Shown here one piece after another: positions 18,814-27,967 of a DNA stretch of 64,000 nucleotides. The position numbers and the translations under genes were made by a program. Below the pieces are notes generated by a model. It was given only the letters and a program-made list of their open reading frames with translations. It ran no database searches and was not told the DNA's origin. Position 1 is the stretch's first letter. The number at the start of each line of letters is the position of its first letter. The DNA is from Afipia sp. (GTDB taxonomy: Bacteria; Pseudomonadota; Alphaproteobacteria; Rhizobiales; Xanthobacteraceae): the NCBI GenBank assembly GCA_024707075.1, contig JANQAK010000003.1:434001-498000 (forward strand), read 5' to 3'.

Positions 18814-18843
18814 TGCTTATCAAGTTCACCCGGAGTTTGAGCG

Positions 18844-19473
18844 ATGATCAATCTGAAAATTATCGGCGCAGCAGCGCTGCTGGCAATCGCGCCCGCCTTC
18901 GTATCGGCGACAGCGGATGCAAGGCCCGGAGGTGGCCACGGCGGCGGAGGCTTCTCTCGCGGTGGAGGCGGTGGCGGCGCATTTCGTGGCGGTGGCGGAG
19001 GTGGATTCCGTGGCGGCATGAGCGGCGGCTTCCGTGGCGGTGGATTCGCGGCGCGGCCGAGTTTCGGCGGTGGCCCCCGCGTCGGAAACTTCGCTGGACG
19101 CTCGGTGATTGTCGGCGCAGGTGCAGGCGCTTTTGCTGGTCGTCAGGCATTCGCCGCACGGCCCGGCATTTCGGGACAACGCTGGGCCGGTAACAACCGC
19201 GGTCACTGGCGCGGACGGCACTGGCGCGGCCCCGGTTATGGCTTCGGGGCCGGCTTGGCGCTCGGCGCGCTTGGCTCATCGTACTATTACAGCGATCCAT
19301 ACTACTACGATGACAGCTACGCCTACGCGCCGGATGCCTATGTCGGTGACGATCAGTATGCGGTCGCCCCTGCTGGTGACGATGCCGCCTATTGCGCGCA
19401 GCGCTTCAAGTCCTATGACCCTGCATCGGGCACCTACCTCGGCTACGACGGAGAGCGACACCCCTGTCCGTAA
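18844..19473 (+). CDS. BA14K family exported protein with Gly-rich repeats
   Basis: A 209-residue secreted or surface protein of unknown role. The signal peptide ends near VSATADA. A Gly/Arg/Phe-rich region with repeated FRGGG units follows (about residues 27-75), then a Tyr-rich stretch (SSYYYSDPYYYDDSYAYA), and the C-terminal BA14K motif AYCAQRFKSYDPASGTYLGY ending RHPCP. A perfect EcfG-type promoter upstream suggests general stress control. The next gene is a paralogue sharing the same C-terminal motif. Confidence 0.85.
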   Translation: MINLKIIGAAALLAIAPAFVSATADARPGGGHGGGGFSRGGGGGGAFRGGGGGGFRGGMSGGFRGGGFAARPSFGGGPRVGNFAGRSVIVGAGAGAFAGRQAFAARPGISGQRWAGNNRGHWRGRHWRGPGYGFGAGLALGALGSSYYYSDPYYYDDSYAYAPDAYVGDDQYAVAPAGDDAAYCAQRFKSYDPASGTYLGYDGERHPCP

Positions 19474-19639
19474 CCCGTTGCAGCGCAATTAACTCTGGCT
19501 TCCGGGGCACTGTTCCTGATCGGGAACTGCCCCAGAAGCGCCTGAATCCAGACGAACATTATTCCCCTCTGAATGGAGCCGCGCATCCCGCACGGCGTCC
19601 CGATGCAGAGTGATCGATGCGGGCTTTGGAGTGAGGAAC

Positions 19640-20095
19640 ATGATCACCTTTAGGAATGGATGCGCGATCGCAGCAGTTGCGCTGGCGCTTCCGATGGCTG
19701 CGATGTCATCCAGCCAGGCGGCTCCGCTGGCGCCGAGCCAGTCTGTAGCGGCTGCTCATGTCGCAACCGACAATCCCCTTGTGACGGAAGTTCAGTGGCG
19801 GCGGCGCGGTGGTTATGGGTATCGCCGCGGTTGGGGTGGTGGCGGCGCGGGTCTCGGCATCGGTCTTGCGGCCGGCGCGCTGCTTGGCGGCGCGATCGCG
19901 GCCGGTGCCAATCCCTACTACGGACCGGGATATGGATACGGTTATGGCCCACGATATTATGCGCCGGCGCCTGTCGTCGTCGCACCTGGGTATGGAGGAG
20001 ACGCCGAAGCCTACTGCATGCAGCGTTACCGCTCCTACGATCCGGCATCAGGCACATATCTGAATTACGACGGCAATCGCTACCCCTGCCCGTAA
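19640..20095 (+). CDS. BA14K family exported protein, second copy
   Basis: A 151-residue paralogue of the preceding protein. It has a signal peptide (CAIAAVALALPMAAMSSSQA), a short Gly/Tyr-rich region (GGYGYRRGWGGGGAGLGI; YYGPGYGYGYGP) and the motif AYCMQRYRSYDPASGTYLNY ending RYPCP. The ATG at 19640 is chosen for its upstream GAGGA and the fit of the signal peptide; the frame is open from a GTG at 19610. No EcfG-type promoter is visible upstream of this copy. A strong terminator follows 21 bases after the stop. Confidence 0.83.
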   Translation: MITFRNGCAIAAVALALPMAAMSSSQAAPLAPSQSVAAAHVATDNPLVTEVQWRRRGGYGYRRGWGGGGAGLGIGLAAGALLGGAIAAGANPYYGPGYGYGYGPRYYAPAPVVVAPGYGGDAEAYCMQRYRSYDPASGTYLNYDGNRYPCP

Positions 20096-20116
20096 ACAGA
20101 TCAGAAGCGAATTTAG

Positions 20117-20150
20117 AAAATGCGGCGCATGCAAGTGCGCCGCATTTTTT
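20117..20150 (+). terminator. Rho-independent terminator after the second BA14K gene
   Basis: A perfect 13-bp stem (20117-20129 with 20136-20148, core ATGCGGCGCA) closes a TGCAAG loop and is followed by T residues. It separates the BA14K gene from the convergent EamA transporter gene ending at 20173 and could serve both directions. Confidence 0.9.
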
Positions 20151-20172
20151 CGTTGAGCGCGTCGAACGCGCC

Positions 20173-21141
20173 TTACGACCGTGACGCCAGCACGACGCCG
20201 GCGATTGTGAATCCCAACGCCGCGATCTGGGCCATCCCGAGAGGCTCGCCGAGCGCCGTCGCCGATGCCACCACGCCGATCACCGGGACCAGCAGCGTGC
20301 CGATGGCGGCGACCGATGCAGGCAACCGTTGAAGTGCTGCGAACCAGCAGGCATAGGCCACGCAAAACTGGACGACGATCGAATATGCGAACAACGACCA
20401 GCCGAGCGACGACAGCGCGGTGAAGTGGGGCTGCTCCATCAGGAGACCAGCCAGCGAGACAGGAATGCAGCCGATCAGGATCTGCCAGACTGCCGACGTC
20501 AAAGGCGGCAGCATCAGCGGCCAGCGCTTGGCGAGCACCGTGCCGACCGCGAACAGGAACGCACCCGCGAGTGCCAGCAGGATGCCCGGCAGTTTCGCCT
20601 GCGTGGCGGACACGCCGCCGCCTCCCATCAGCGCCACCAGCCCGGCGATCGCCATCGCCATCGCAACCACGCGCAACAGCGAGATGCGCTCGCCAAGAAT
20701 TGGCCACGCCAATACCGACGCCCACACCGGCATCGTATAGGCCATCACGGCCGCTTCGCTCGCCGGCAGGAATGTGAGCGCAAGGCCCATCAGCGCCATC
20801 CACGCCGTCACGTTGAGCAGCGACAGCAGCACCAGGCGTGGCCACAGCGCGTGCGGCACTTTCAGCGACTGCCGGAATGCGAGCGCCAGCACGGCCAGCA
20901 GCGCAGCACCGATGATGCCGGAGAGACCGCGCAGCGACAGCGGCGGCAATTCACTCAGAAGGCGCTTCGTCACCGGCCAGTTCAAACCCCAGCCGACCGA
21001 CGTCGCCACCAGCAGCAGATAGCCGATCATCCGCGAGCGGCGCAGCGCCGCCGCGCGTTCGGCCGGAGACGTTTCGATCAATGCATCGGCAGGCGTGCGC
21101 GTATCCACAGGTTCGTCCTTCGACTCAAAGTCCACGGCCAT
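20173..21141 (-). CDS. EamA-family (DMT superfamily) transporter
   Basis: A 322-residue inner-membrane protein with about ten hydrophobic segments in two EamA repeats (YLLLVATSVGWGLNWPVTKR near the first, LALAGAFLFAVGTVLAKRWP near the second). Such proteins usually export metabolites or amino acids; the substrate is unknown. The ATG at 21141 (MAVDFES) is the only ATG before the first membrane segment; the frame continues to a TTG at 21171. It is divergent from nrdJ. Confidence 0.85.
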   Translation of the reverse strand: MAVDFESKDEPVDTRTPADALIETSPAERAAALRRSRMIGYLLLVATSVGWGLNWPVTKRLLSELPPLSLRGLSGIIGAALLAVLALAFRQSLKVPHALWPRLVLLSLLNVTAWMALMGLALTFLPASEAAVMAYTMPVWASVLAWPILGERISLLRVVAMAMAIAGLVALMGGGGVSATQAKLPGILLALAGAFLFAVGTVLAKRWPLMLPPLTSAVWQILIGCIPVSLAGLLMEQPHFTALSSLGWSLFAYSIVVQFCVAYACWFAALQRLPASVAAIGTLLVPVIGVVASATALGEPLGMAQIAALGFTIAGVVLASRS

Positions 21142-21361
21142 GTGGATGATGGGGAGAAAGACCACGCACAACGCTCATGATCCACCCGAAAACCGCAAAA
21201 AGCGCGCATAGCAAGGGCGCGATTTCGGAAGCTCGCGGCAAACACTGGAGGAACTCACAAGGAGGTGAGAATTCGGCTTCCGAATCCACGAGGACTCACC
21301 GATACTTCCCGCGATGCGGACCTGTCCGGCGATGGTCCATTCCGCTGGAAATCCGCATTTT

Positions 21362-21408
21362 CCACCATATTTAGTATTTGATTCAGCTTTCGACACTAAT
21401 CCTTGACG
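21362..21408 (+). promoter_or_regulatory. Candidate tandem NrdR boxes and promoter of nrdJ
   Basis: Box 1, CCACCATATTTAGTAT (21362-21377), matches 12 of 16 positions of the NrdR consensus acaCwAtATaTwGtgt. A weaker box 2 (21393-21408, ACACTAATCCTTGACG, 9 of 16) starts exactly 31 bp later, the three-turn spacing typical of NrdR boxes. TTGACG inside box 2 (21403-21408) can serve as a -35 element, with TAGCTT 18 bases on as a poor -10. The boxes lie about 400 bases upstream of nrdJ. Confidence 0.45.
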
Positions 21409-21796
21409 GGCCGGATGGAGTCGGCCTAGCTTTGGAAGTGTTCGGCGCGGGGGTTTTCAGTCCCGCCGGACCCTCCCGAATAGGGTCAAAACCACAACTC
21501 CGTCAGGCCGGTCGAGGCCGCGGACCGGGGATTTGTCTGCCCGTTTTTCGGGGGCCGAGTGAAATGGCGAAACCGCGGCAAACCGCGGCGCAAAAGGCAA
21601 GATTGGGGCGTTCGGGCAACGCGGTCGTGGGGACCATGGCTGCCCGCCAGAGTTAACAGGCCGGGCTCGGACCCAGATTTGGGACCAGAGATGGGACGAG
21701 TCTGAACGGCAAAGCTGCGAACGAACCGGTTCGCAAATTGAAATCTCCGGCGTACCGTGAAGGCACGGGCGCGCCGGCAAAAGACGGGGCACTACG
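21409..21796 (+). other. Long GC-rich leader of nrdJ
   Basis: About 390 bases between the candidate promoter and the nrdJ ATG, with no credible gene. Visible elements are short complementary GC-rich runs (for example GGGACTGAAA-type runs near 21450-21470), two CCGCGG repeats near 21575-21590 and a perfect 12-bp palindrome CGAACCGGTTCG at 21722-21733. No conserved cobalamin riboswitch core could be recognised. Confidence 0.35.
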
Positions 21797-24700
21797 ATGC
21801 GCATTGAACGCCGCTACACCACAGCCGACCAGTCACCCTACGCCGCCATCGACTTCCAGCTGACGACGAGCGAGATCCGGAATCCGGATGGCTCGGTGGT
21901 GTTCCGGCTGGAGAATGTCGAGGTCCCCGAGTTCTGGTCGCAGGTCGCCTCCGACGTTCTGGCGCAGAAATATTTCCGCAAGGCCGGCGTCGCCTCGCGC
22001 CTGAAGAAGGTCGAGGAAGAAACCGTCCCCTCGTGGCTGTGGCGTTCGGTGCCGGACGCCGACGCCCTTGCCGCCCTCCCCGAGTCCGAGCGCGTCGGCG
22101 GCGAGCATTCCGCCAAGCAGGTGTTCGATCGTCTCGCCGGCTGCTGGACCTACTGGGGCTGGAAGGGGTCGTACTTCACATCGGAAGACGACGCGCGCGC
22201 GTTCTACGACGAACTGCGCTTCATGCTGGCCAAGCAGATGGTCGCGCCGAACTCGCCGCAATGGTTCAACACCGGCCTGCACTGGGCCTACGGCATCGAC
22301 GGTCCCGGCCAGGGCCACTTCTATGTGGACTGGAAAACCGGCAAGCTGACCAAATCCAAATCGTCCTACGAGCATCCGCAGCCGCACGCCTGCTTCATCC
22401 AGGGCGTCGATGACGACCTCGTCAACGAAGGCGGCATCATGGACCTGTGGGTCCGCGAGGCGCGCCTGTTCAAGTACGGCTCCGGCACCGGCTCCAACTT
22501 CTCGCGCCTGCGCGGCGAAGGCGAAAAGCTGTCCGGCGGCGGCCGCTCGAGCGGCCTGATGTCCTTCCTCAAGATCGGCGACCGCGCCGCGGGCGCGATC
22601 AAGTCGGGCGGCACCACCCGCCGCGCGGCCAAGATGGTGGTGGTCGACGCCGACCATCCGGACATCGAGACCTATATCGACTGGAAGGTGAAGGAGGAGC
22701 AGAAGGTCGCGGCGCTCGTCACCGGCTCCAAGATCAACCAGAAGCACCTCAAGGCCATCATGAAGGCCTGCGTGAACTGCGAAGGCTCCGGCGACGACTG
22801 CTTCGACCCTGAAAAGAATCCGGCGCTCCGCCGCGAGATCAAGTTCGCGCGCCGCGCCATGGTGCAGGACAACCTCATCAAGCGCGTGATGCAGTTCGCC
22901 AAGCAGGGCTACACCGACATCTCGTTCGACACCTACGACACCGACTGGGATCGGAAGCGTACCTCACGGTCGCCGGCCAGAACTCCAACAACTCGGTGTC
23001 GCTCAAGGACGATTTCCTGCGCGCGGTGGAAACCGACGGCGACTGGAATCTGATCGGCCGCACCAACAAGAAGGTGACCAAGACGCTGAAGGCCCGCGAT
23101 CTGTGGGAGAAAATCGGCTACGCCGCCTGGGCTTCGGCCGATCCCGGCCTGCACTTCAACACCACCATGAACGACTGGCACACCTGCAAGGCCAGCGGCG
23201 ACATCCGCGCGTCCAATCCGTGCTCGGAATACATGTTCCTCGACGACACGGCGTGCAACCTCGCCTCCGCCAACCTGCTGACCTTCTACGACACGCAGAC
23301 GCGGCGTTTCGACACCGAAGCCTATGAGCATCTGTGCCGCTTGTGGACCGTGGTGCTCGAAATCTCGGTGATGATGGCGCAGTTTCCGTCGAAGGCGATC
23401 GCCGAACTCTCCTATGAGTTCCGCACGCTGGGCCTCGGCTACGCCAACATCGGCGGCCTCTTGATGACCATGGGCCTCTCCTACGACTCAAGGAAGGCCG
23501 CGCGCTCTGCGGCGCGCTCACGGCCGTGATGACCGGCGTCGCCTACGCCACCTCCGCCGAAATGGCGAAGGAGCTTGGCCCCTTCCCCGGCTACAAGAAG
23601 AACGCGGCGCACATGCTGCGCGTGATCCGCAACCATCGCCGCGCGGCGCATGGCGAATCCCGCGGCTTCGAAGGCCTCGCCGTCAATCCGGTGCCACTTG
23701 ACTACGCGAGCTGCCCGCAGGCCGACGTCGTCGCCCGCGCCAAGGCCGCATGGGACAAGGCGCTTGAACTCGGCGAGCAGCATGGCTACCGCAACGCACA
23801 GACCACCGTGGTCGCGCCGACCGGCACCATCGGCCTCGTGATGGATTGCGACACCACGGGCATCGAGCCGGACTTCGCGCTGGTGAAATTCAAGAAGCTC
23901 GCCGGCGGCGGCTACTGGAAGATCATCAACCGCGCCGTGCCGGAGGCGCTGCGCGCGCTCGGCTATCCGGAAAACCAGATCGCCGAGATCGAGGCCTATG
24001 CCGTCGGCCACGGCTCGCTGTCCAACGCGCCTGGCATCAACGCCTCGACCCTTCGCGCCAAGGGCTTCACCGACGAAGCCCTGAAGAAAGCCGAAGCAGC
24101 ACTTCCGACCGCGTTCGACATCAAGTTCGCCTTCAACAAGTGGACCTTCGGCGAGGACTTCCTGCGCGACACGCTCAAGCTCGACCCGGAGGCGATCAAC
24201 ACCCCCGGCTTCGACCTGCTCACCGCGCTCGGCTTCACCAAGCGCGAGATCGAAGCCGCCAACATCCACATCTGCGGCGCGATGACCGTGGAAGGCGCGC
24301 CGCACCTGAAGCCTGAGCACTACGGTGTGTTCGACTGCGCCAATCCCTGCGGCAAGATCGGCAAACGTTACTTGTCGGTGGAAAGCCATATCCGCATGAT
24401 GGCGGCGTCGCAGCCCTTCATCTCGGGCGCGATCTCGAAAACCATCAACATGCCGAACGACGCCACGGTGGAGGATTGCAAGTCTGCCTATCTGCTGTCG
24501 TGGAAGCTCGCACTCAAGGCCAACGCGCTCTATCGCGACGGCTCGAAACTGTCGCAGCCGCTGAACTCGCAGCTCATCGCCGATGACGACGATGAAGACG
24601 ATGCCATCGAGGCATTCTACGACAAGCCGATGGCGGCGCGCACCGCGCAGGTCTCGGAGAAGATCGTCGAAAAACTGGTCGAGCGCATTGTCGTGATGCG

Positions 24701-25583
24701 CGAGCGTGAGAAGATGCCGGACCGCCGCAAGGGCTACACCCAGAAAGCGGTGGTCGGCGGCCACAAGGTTTACCTGCGCACCGGCGAATACGACGACGGC
24801 CGCATCGGCGAAATCTTCATCGACATGCACAAGGAAGGCGCGGCGCTGCGCTCCTTCATCAATAACTTCGCCATCGCCGTCTCCCTCGGCCTGCAATACG
24901 GCGTGCCGCTGGAAGAATATGTCGACGCCTTCACCTTCACCCGCTTCGAGCCCGCAGGCCCGGTGCAGGGCAACGACTCGATCAAGTTCGCGACCTCGAT
25001 CCTCGACTATGTGTTCCGCGAACTCGCGGTCAGCTACATGGGCCGCTTCGATCTCGCCCATGTCGATCCGAGCGAGACCAACTTCGACGCGCTCGGCAAG
25101 GGCGTCGAGGAAGGCCGCGCGCCCGATCCGGCGCACTCCAGCAAGTTCATCTCGAAGGGCATCACCCGCTCGCGCACCGACAAGCTCGTCGTCATGCAGG
25201 GCGGCGCGGCCGACGCGCTGGCCCCAAGCAACGTCACCGCGCTTGCCTCCCCCGGCGCGACGGCTTCTCATCCCTCCCCCCTCGGTGGGGAGGGTGGCGC
25301 GCGCAGCGCGCCGGGTGGGGGGGCAAGTGCCCTCACCGCGCTGAAAGCGCCGGAGCCCGAGCGCGACTTGTCGCCGACCGAAAAGCTGGAAGCCCAGCAG
25401 TGGAGCAAGGCCGGTTCAGCCGCCGCAACACACGCCACGCCATCGAAGGCCGAGCGCCGCGCGGAAGCAAAAGCCCGTGGCTACGAAGGCGACATGTGCA
25501 CGGAGTGCAGCAACTTCACGCTGGTGCGGAACGGCACGTGCATGAAGTGCGATACATGCGGCTCAACGACGGGGTGTTCGTGA
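21797..25583 (+). CDS. nrdJ: Class II (adenosylcobalamin-dependent) ribonucleotide reductase, two frameshifts
   Basis: Reduces ribonucleotides to deoxyribonucleotides with a B12 radical, independent of oxygen. The three conserved blocks lie in three frames: 21797-22950 (from [15 protein letters not shown], with [11 protein letters not shown] and [13 protein letters not shown]), 22951-23490 ([15 protein letters not shown] and the catalytic NPCSEYMF), and 23491-25583 ([13 protein letters not shown], then the C-terminal zinc-binding [22 protein letters not shown]). Restoring one T at 22950/22951 and one A at 23490/23491 gives one protein of about 1,260 residues. The expected residues resume exactly at each point, so single-base deletions are clear. 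A dispersed repeat is inserted in frame at 25268-25324. Probably functional in the organism if the indels are sequencing errors. Confidence 0.93.
25268..25324 (+). repeat. Palindromic repeat inserted in frame within nrdJ
   Basis: The segment has two stem-loops, CCCTCCCC with GGGGAGGG and GGCGCGC with GCGCGCC, followed by a GGGTGGGGG tail. It is translated as [19 protein letters not shown] in the low-complexity linker between the catalytic barrel and the C-terminal zinc domain. The layout resembles the common 'CTCCCTCCCC...GGGGAGGGT' intergenic repeats of alphaproteobacteria; family membership is inferred from memory of such repeats. Confidence 0.7.
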
Positions 25584-25604
25584 GCAACTAATCAGTTACT
25601 TTTG

Positions 25605-25632
25605 AAAAGGACGATCTAGATCGTCCTTTTTC
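25605..25632 (+). terminator. Rho-independent terminator after nrdJ
   Basis: A perfect palindrome: arm AAAAGGACGAT (25605-25615), CTAG, then the complementary arm ATCGTCCTTTT (25620-25630), followed by a T. It lies 22 bases after the nrdJ stop and marks the left boundary of the AT-rich DUF262 segment. Confidence 0.9.
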
Positions 25633-25708
25633 TTTGCGCCCAATTACAACCATAAGAAGCAATTTTCAGAAACACAGCAATAGACCATCGTAGATTGGGA
25701 GATTCTTG

Positions 25709-27340
25709 ATGAGCGACCTATTGACGATACGCAATCTGATTGAACGCGTTCAATCTGGCACGATAAGAATTCCAAAATTTCAACGTGGATTTGTATGGGA
25801 GCCCGAAAATATCGCTTTCCTGATGGACAGCGTTTACAGAGGCTATCCTATCGGTTCGGTGTTATTTTGGCGCACTACAGAGCAGCTAACGGGAGAAAGA
25901 AACTTAGGCCCCTTCCAACTTCCTGAGCCCGCAAAGAAATGGCCCATAGACTACGTCCTCGACGGCCAACAAAGGCTAACCACGCTTTTCGGAGTATTTC
26001 AGACAACGTTAAAACCGCACAATACAGCTCTGTCCTTCGATGTTTACTTCGATCTCGACGCCAAGGAAGGGGCGCTGGAAGATCAATTCATCTCGCTTGC
26101 TGGGACGGATGTCCCACCAAAAAATTACTTTCCTCTTCGATTGCTTCTGGACCCAACTCCGTTTGCCTTAGCCTCTAGAGATTTAAAAGAAGCCGATTTA
26201 GCGAGAGTCGTCGAACTTCAACGACGTTTCCAAGAGGCTCAGCTAAAAAGTGAAATTATCGAGTTCGATGATCGCGAGCAAATCGCAATGATATTTGAAC
26301 GTGTAAACCGAGCTGGAATTCCACTTGATACGTTTCAACTTCTTACGGCTTGGACATGGAGCGAAGAATTTGACCTAAACGAAAGGATTGAAAATCTTGG
26401 CTCTGAAGTTGCCTCGTATGGCTTTTCGAGAATTGGGGAGCAACAAGATTTATTGCTGAAATGCTCAGCGGCAGTAATCAATGGTGACGCCAGCGTAAAA
26501 TCGATAGTAAAACTCCACGGCCCGACTGTTCGCGATCGATTTTCGGAAATTTCTCGAGGCATATTTGGTGCTATCGAATTTATACGGAATGAGCTGAACG
26601 TCCACTCGTTGGAAATTATGCCCTATCCCGCAATGCTAGTGCCCTTAACGCGGTTCTTCTCGACCGCCTCAACATCAGGATTTCATCCCTCTGCTAAACA
26701 GAGGGAGGCCCTGAAAGAATGGTTTTGGAGACCGTGTTTTTCTAGAAGATATTCCAGCGGCGTCGGCAAGGCGCACGAAGCCGATCTAAAATTTATGGAT
26801 ACTTTAAAAGCCGACGAAACCACACGCACAAGAATCCCACTAGACACAACTGTTGGTCACATCTGTTACAGCGATTTCAATATAGGGACAGTTAACACCA
26901 AGATCTTTGTCTTGATGCTTGCTACGACCAAGCCTCGGAGCCTGATTAGTAATTCTGTTATCGATCTAGAAGACACCCTTCTTCGCTGCAATAGAAATGA
27001 ATTCCATCATATTTTCCCAAAAGCGTACTTGCTTAGAACTTTCGAAGAGCAAGTCGAGGCCCTTGAGAAAGAAAAAGATAAAGATGACTACGACGGTTAC
27101 GAATTCTACGGCAAGAACTGGCTTTTAAATTTTTGCTTCTTATCTTCTGCTGATAATCAAACGATAAAGGACAAAGCGCCAACAGAGTATATCAAGCTGA
27201 TCCCGCAAAATCTGCACGAAAAATTATTCAAAGAAGCATTTTTGCCGTTGGGTTGGTTCGACCTCGAATATAAGGATTTTACCGACGCAAGATTGAAGTT
27301 GATTGATGCTCATATCAAAGCACTATGCGGGGCATCGTGA
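25709..27340 (+). CDS. DUF262-HNH (GmrSD-like) nuclease, AT-rich, probably horizontally acquired
   Basis: A 543-residue protein with an N-terminal DUF262 (ParB/sulfiredoxin-like NTPase fold): IPKFQRGFVWEPENIAFLMD, then VLDGQQRLTTLFG, the conserved DGQQR motif, and DREQIAMIFERVNRAGIPL. The C-terminal part has an HNH/DUF1524-like nuclease pattern: NEFHHIFPKAYL, then NWLLNFCFLSSADNQTIKDK with conserved Asn residues. This is the plan of GmrSD type IV restriction enzymes, here in one chain. Related proteins act in antiphage defence; a role here is inference. Base composition and codon use are clearly more AT-rich than on both sides. ATG at 25709 with GGGAG upstream; a TTG at 25706 is in frame. No partner gene is adjacent. 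Confidence 0.85.
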   Translation: MSDLLTIRNLIERVQSGTIRIPKFQRGFVWEPENIAFLMDSVYRGYPIGSVLFWRTTEQLTGERNLGPFQLPEPAKKWPIDYVLDGQQRLTTLFGVFQTTLKPHNTALSFDVYFDLDAKEGALEDQFISLAGTDVPPKNYFPLRLLLDPTPFALASRDLKEADLARVVELQRRFQEAQLKSEIIEFDDREQIAMIFERVNRAGIPLDTFQLLTAWTWSEEFDLNERIENLGSEVASYGFSRIGEQQDLLLKCSAAVINGDASVKSIVKLHGPTVRDRFSEISRGIFGAIEFIRNELNVHSLEIMPYPAMLVPLTRFFSTASTSGFHPSAKQREALKEWFWRPCFSRRYSSGVGKAHEADLKFMDTLKADETTRTRIPLDTTVGHICYSDFNIGTVNTKIFVLMLATTKPRSLISNSVIDLEDTLLRCNRNEFHHIFPKAYLLRTFEEQVEALEKEKDKDDYDGYEFYGKNWLLNFCFLSSADNQTIKDKAPTEYIKLIPQNLHEKLFKEAFLPLGWFDLEYKDFTDARLKLIDAHIKALCGAS

Positions 27341-27682
27341 AACGGTCATTTTGATCAAGCAAGACAAGCGGACCCTGCAATACACCGCGATTTTCTTCAT
27401 CATGGCAGCATCGCTACTGTGCGGCTGGCACCAGATCACGTTCATACGCATCACGTCGTAGCGCGCCTAGACGCCTGCGCGGGCATCAGGTCGTTCGGGG
27501 AAAGCCCAAACGCGAATTACAGGCGCCTCGCCGCTACGCGCGACGCCCGCCATCGTCTGGCACAAAACATGCCGCTAGCTCCTTGTTGCATCGCAAAGAC
27601 GAATTCCATCCGACACGTCAGCATTGCTGTCTGGAACTAACCGCGCGGAAGCGTAGCTTGAGAAGAAGAATGGAGGTGCGTC
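27341..27682. other. Intergenic region right of the DUF262 gene
   Basis: About 340 bases in which AT-rich sequence gives way to normal composition by roughly 27400. The open frames here lack family resemblance and ribosome-binding sites. No integrase, transposase, tRNA end or flanking direct repeat was recognised that would define the insertion. Confidence 0.4.
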
Positions 27683-27853
27683 ATGCGGCTTCACCTCAAC
27701 GGCTTCGACAATGATGACAGCGAACGGCTGGTGTGCCTCACGGTCGTGGTGGCGGTGCTCGTGCTCACGGCTGCAGCCGTGATCACCATGGGCCTCGCCT
27801 ATCAGACACCGGCGACCACCCTGGCACGCATGCTGCTGCCCTCGTCGCTCTAG
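27683..27853 (+). CDS. 56-residue single-pass membrane microprotein
   Basis: The small frame starts MRLHLNGFDNDDSERLVCL and continues with one strongly hydrophobic segment (VVVAVLVLTAAAVITMGLAY), ending TLARMLLPSSL. GGAGGT at 27672-27677 lies five bases before the ATG, an excellent ribosome-binding site that supports translation. The function is unknown. It precedes a FixK/FNR box and another small membrane protein by about 115 bases, so it may belong to the same microaerobic group, although no FixK box is seen upstream of it. Confidence 0.6.
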   Translation: MRLHLNGFDNDDSERLVCLTVVVAVLVLTAAAVITMGLAYQTPATTLARMLLPSSL

Positions 27854-27889
27854 CGGCGCGCCGGCTAGCCGAAAAATTGTCCCTCCGGC

Positions 27890-27903
27890 TTGATCCTGAT
27901 CAA
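27890..27903 (+). promoter_or_regulatory. FixK/FNR box
   Basis: TTGATCCTGATCAA is an exact match to the FNR/FixK palindrome TTGAT-N4-ATCAA. Its centre is about 71 bases before the ATG at 27968, a usual position for activation by this family in low oxygen. Confidence 0.8.
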
Positions 27904-27967
27904 ACGCAGGACTGCGCAGCGGCCTAGCCTTTGGGCGCACAAGTTTCGCAGTGATCCGGAGGACGCC

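Noticed and set aside
19504-19540. Hairpin GGGGCA...TGCCCC after the first BA14K gene as a terminator
   Set aside because: The stem is imperfect and there is no T tract; it may attenuate or stabilise mRNA but cannot be called.
21409-21796. Cobalamin riboswitch in the nrdJ leader
   Set aside because: The conserved B12-box and core sequences could not be found, although other structure is possible.
23481-25271. Minus-strand frame of 596 codons opposite nrdJ
   Set aside because: It is a shadow of the third nrdJ block, which carries clear family motifs.
27351-27360. TTTGATCAAG as an FNR box for the 56-residue protein
   Set aside because: The half-sites lack the N4 spacer and it is over 300 bases from the start codon.
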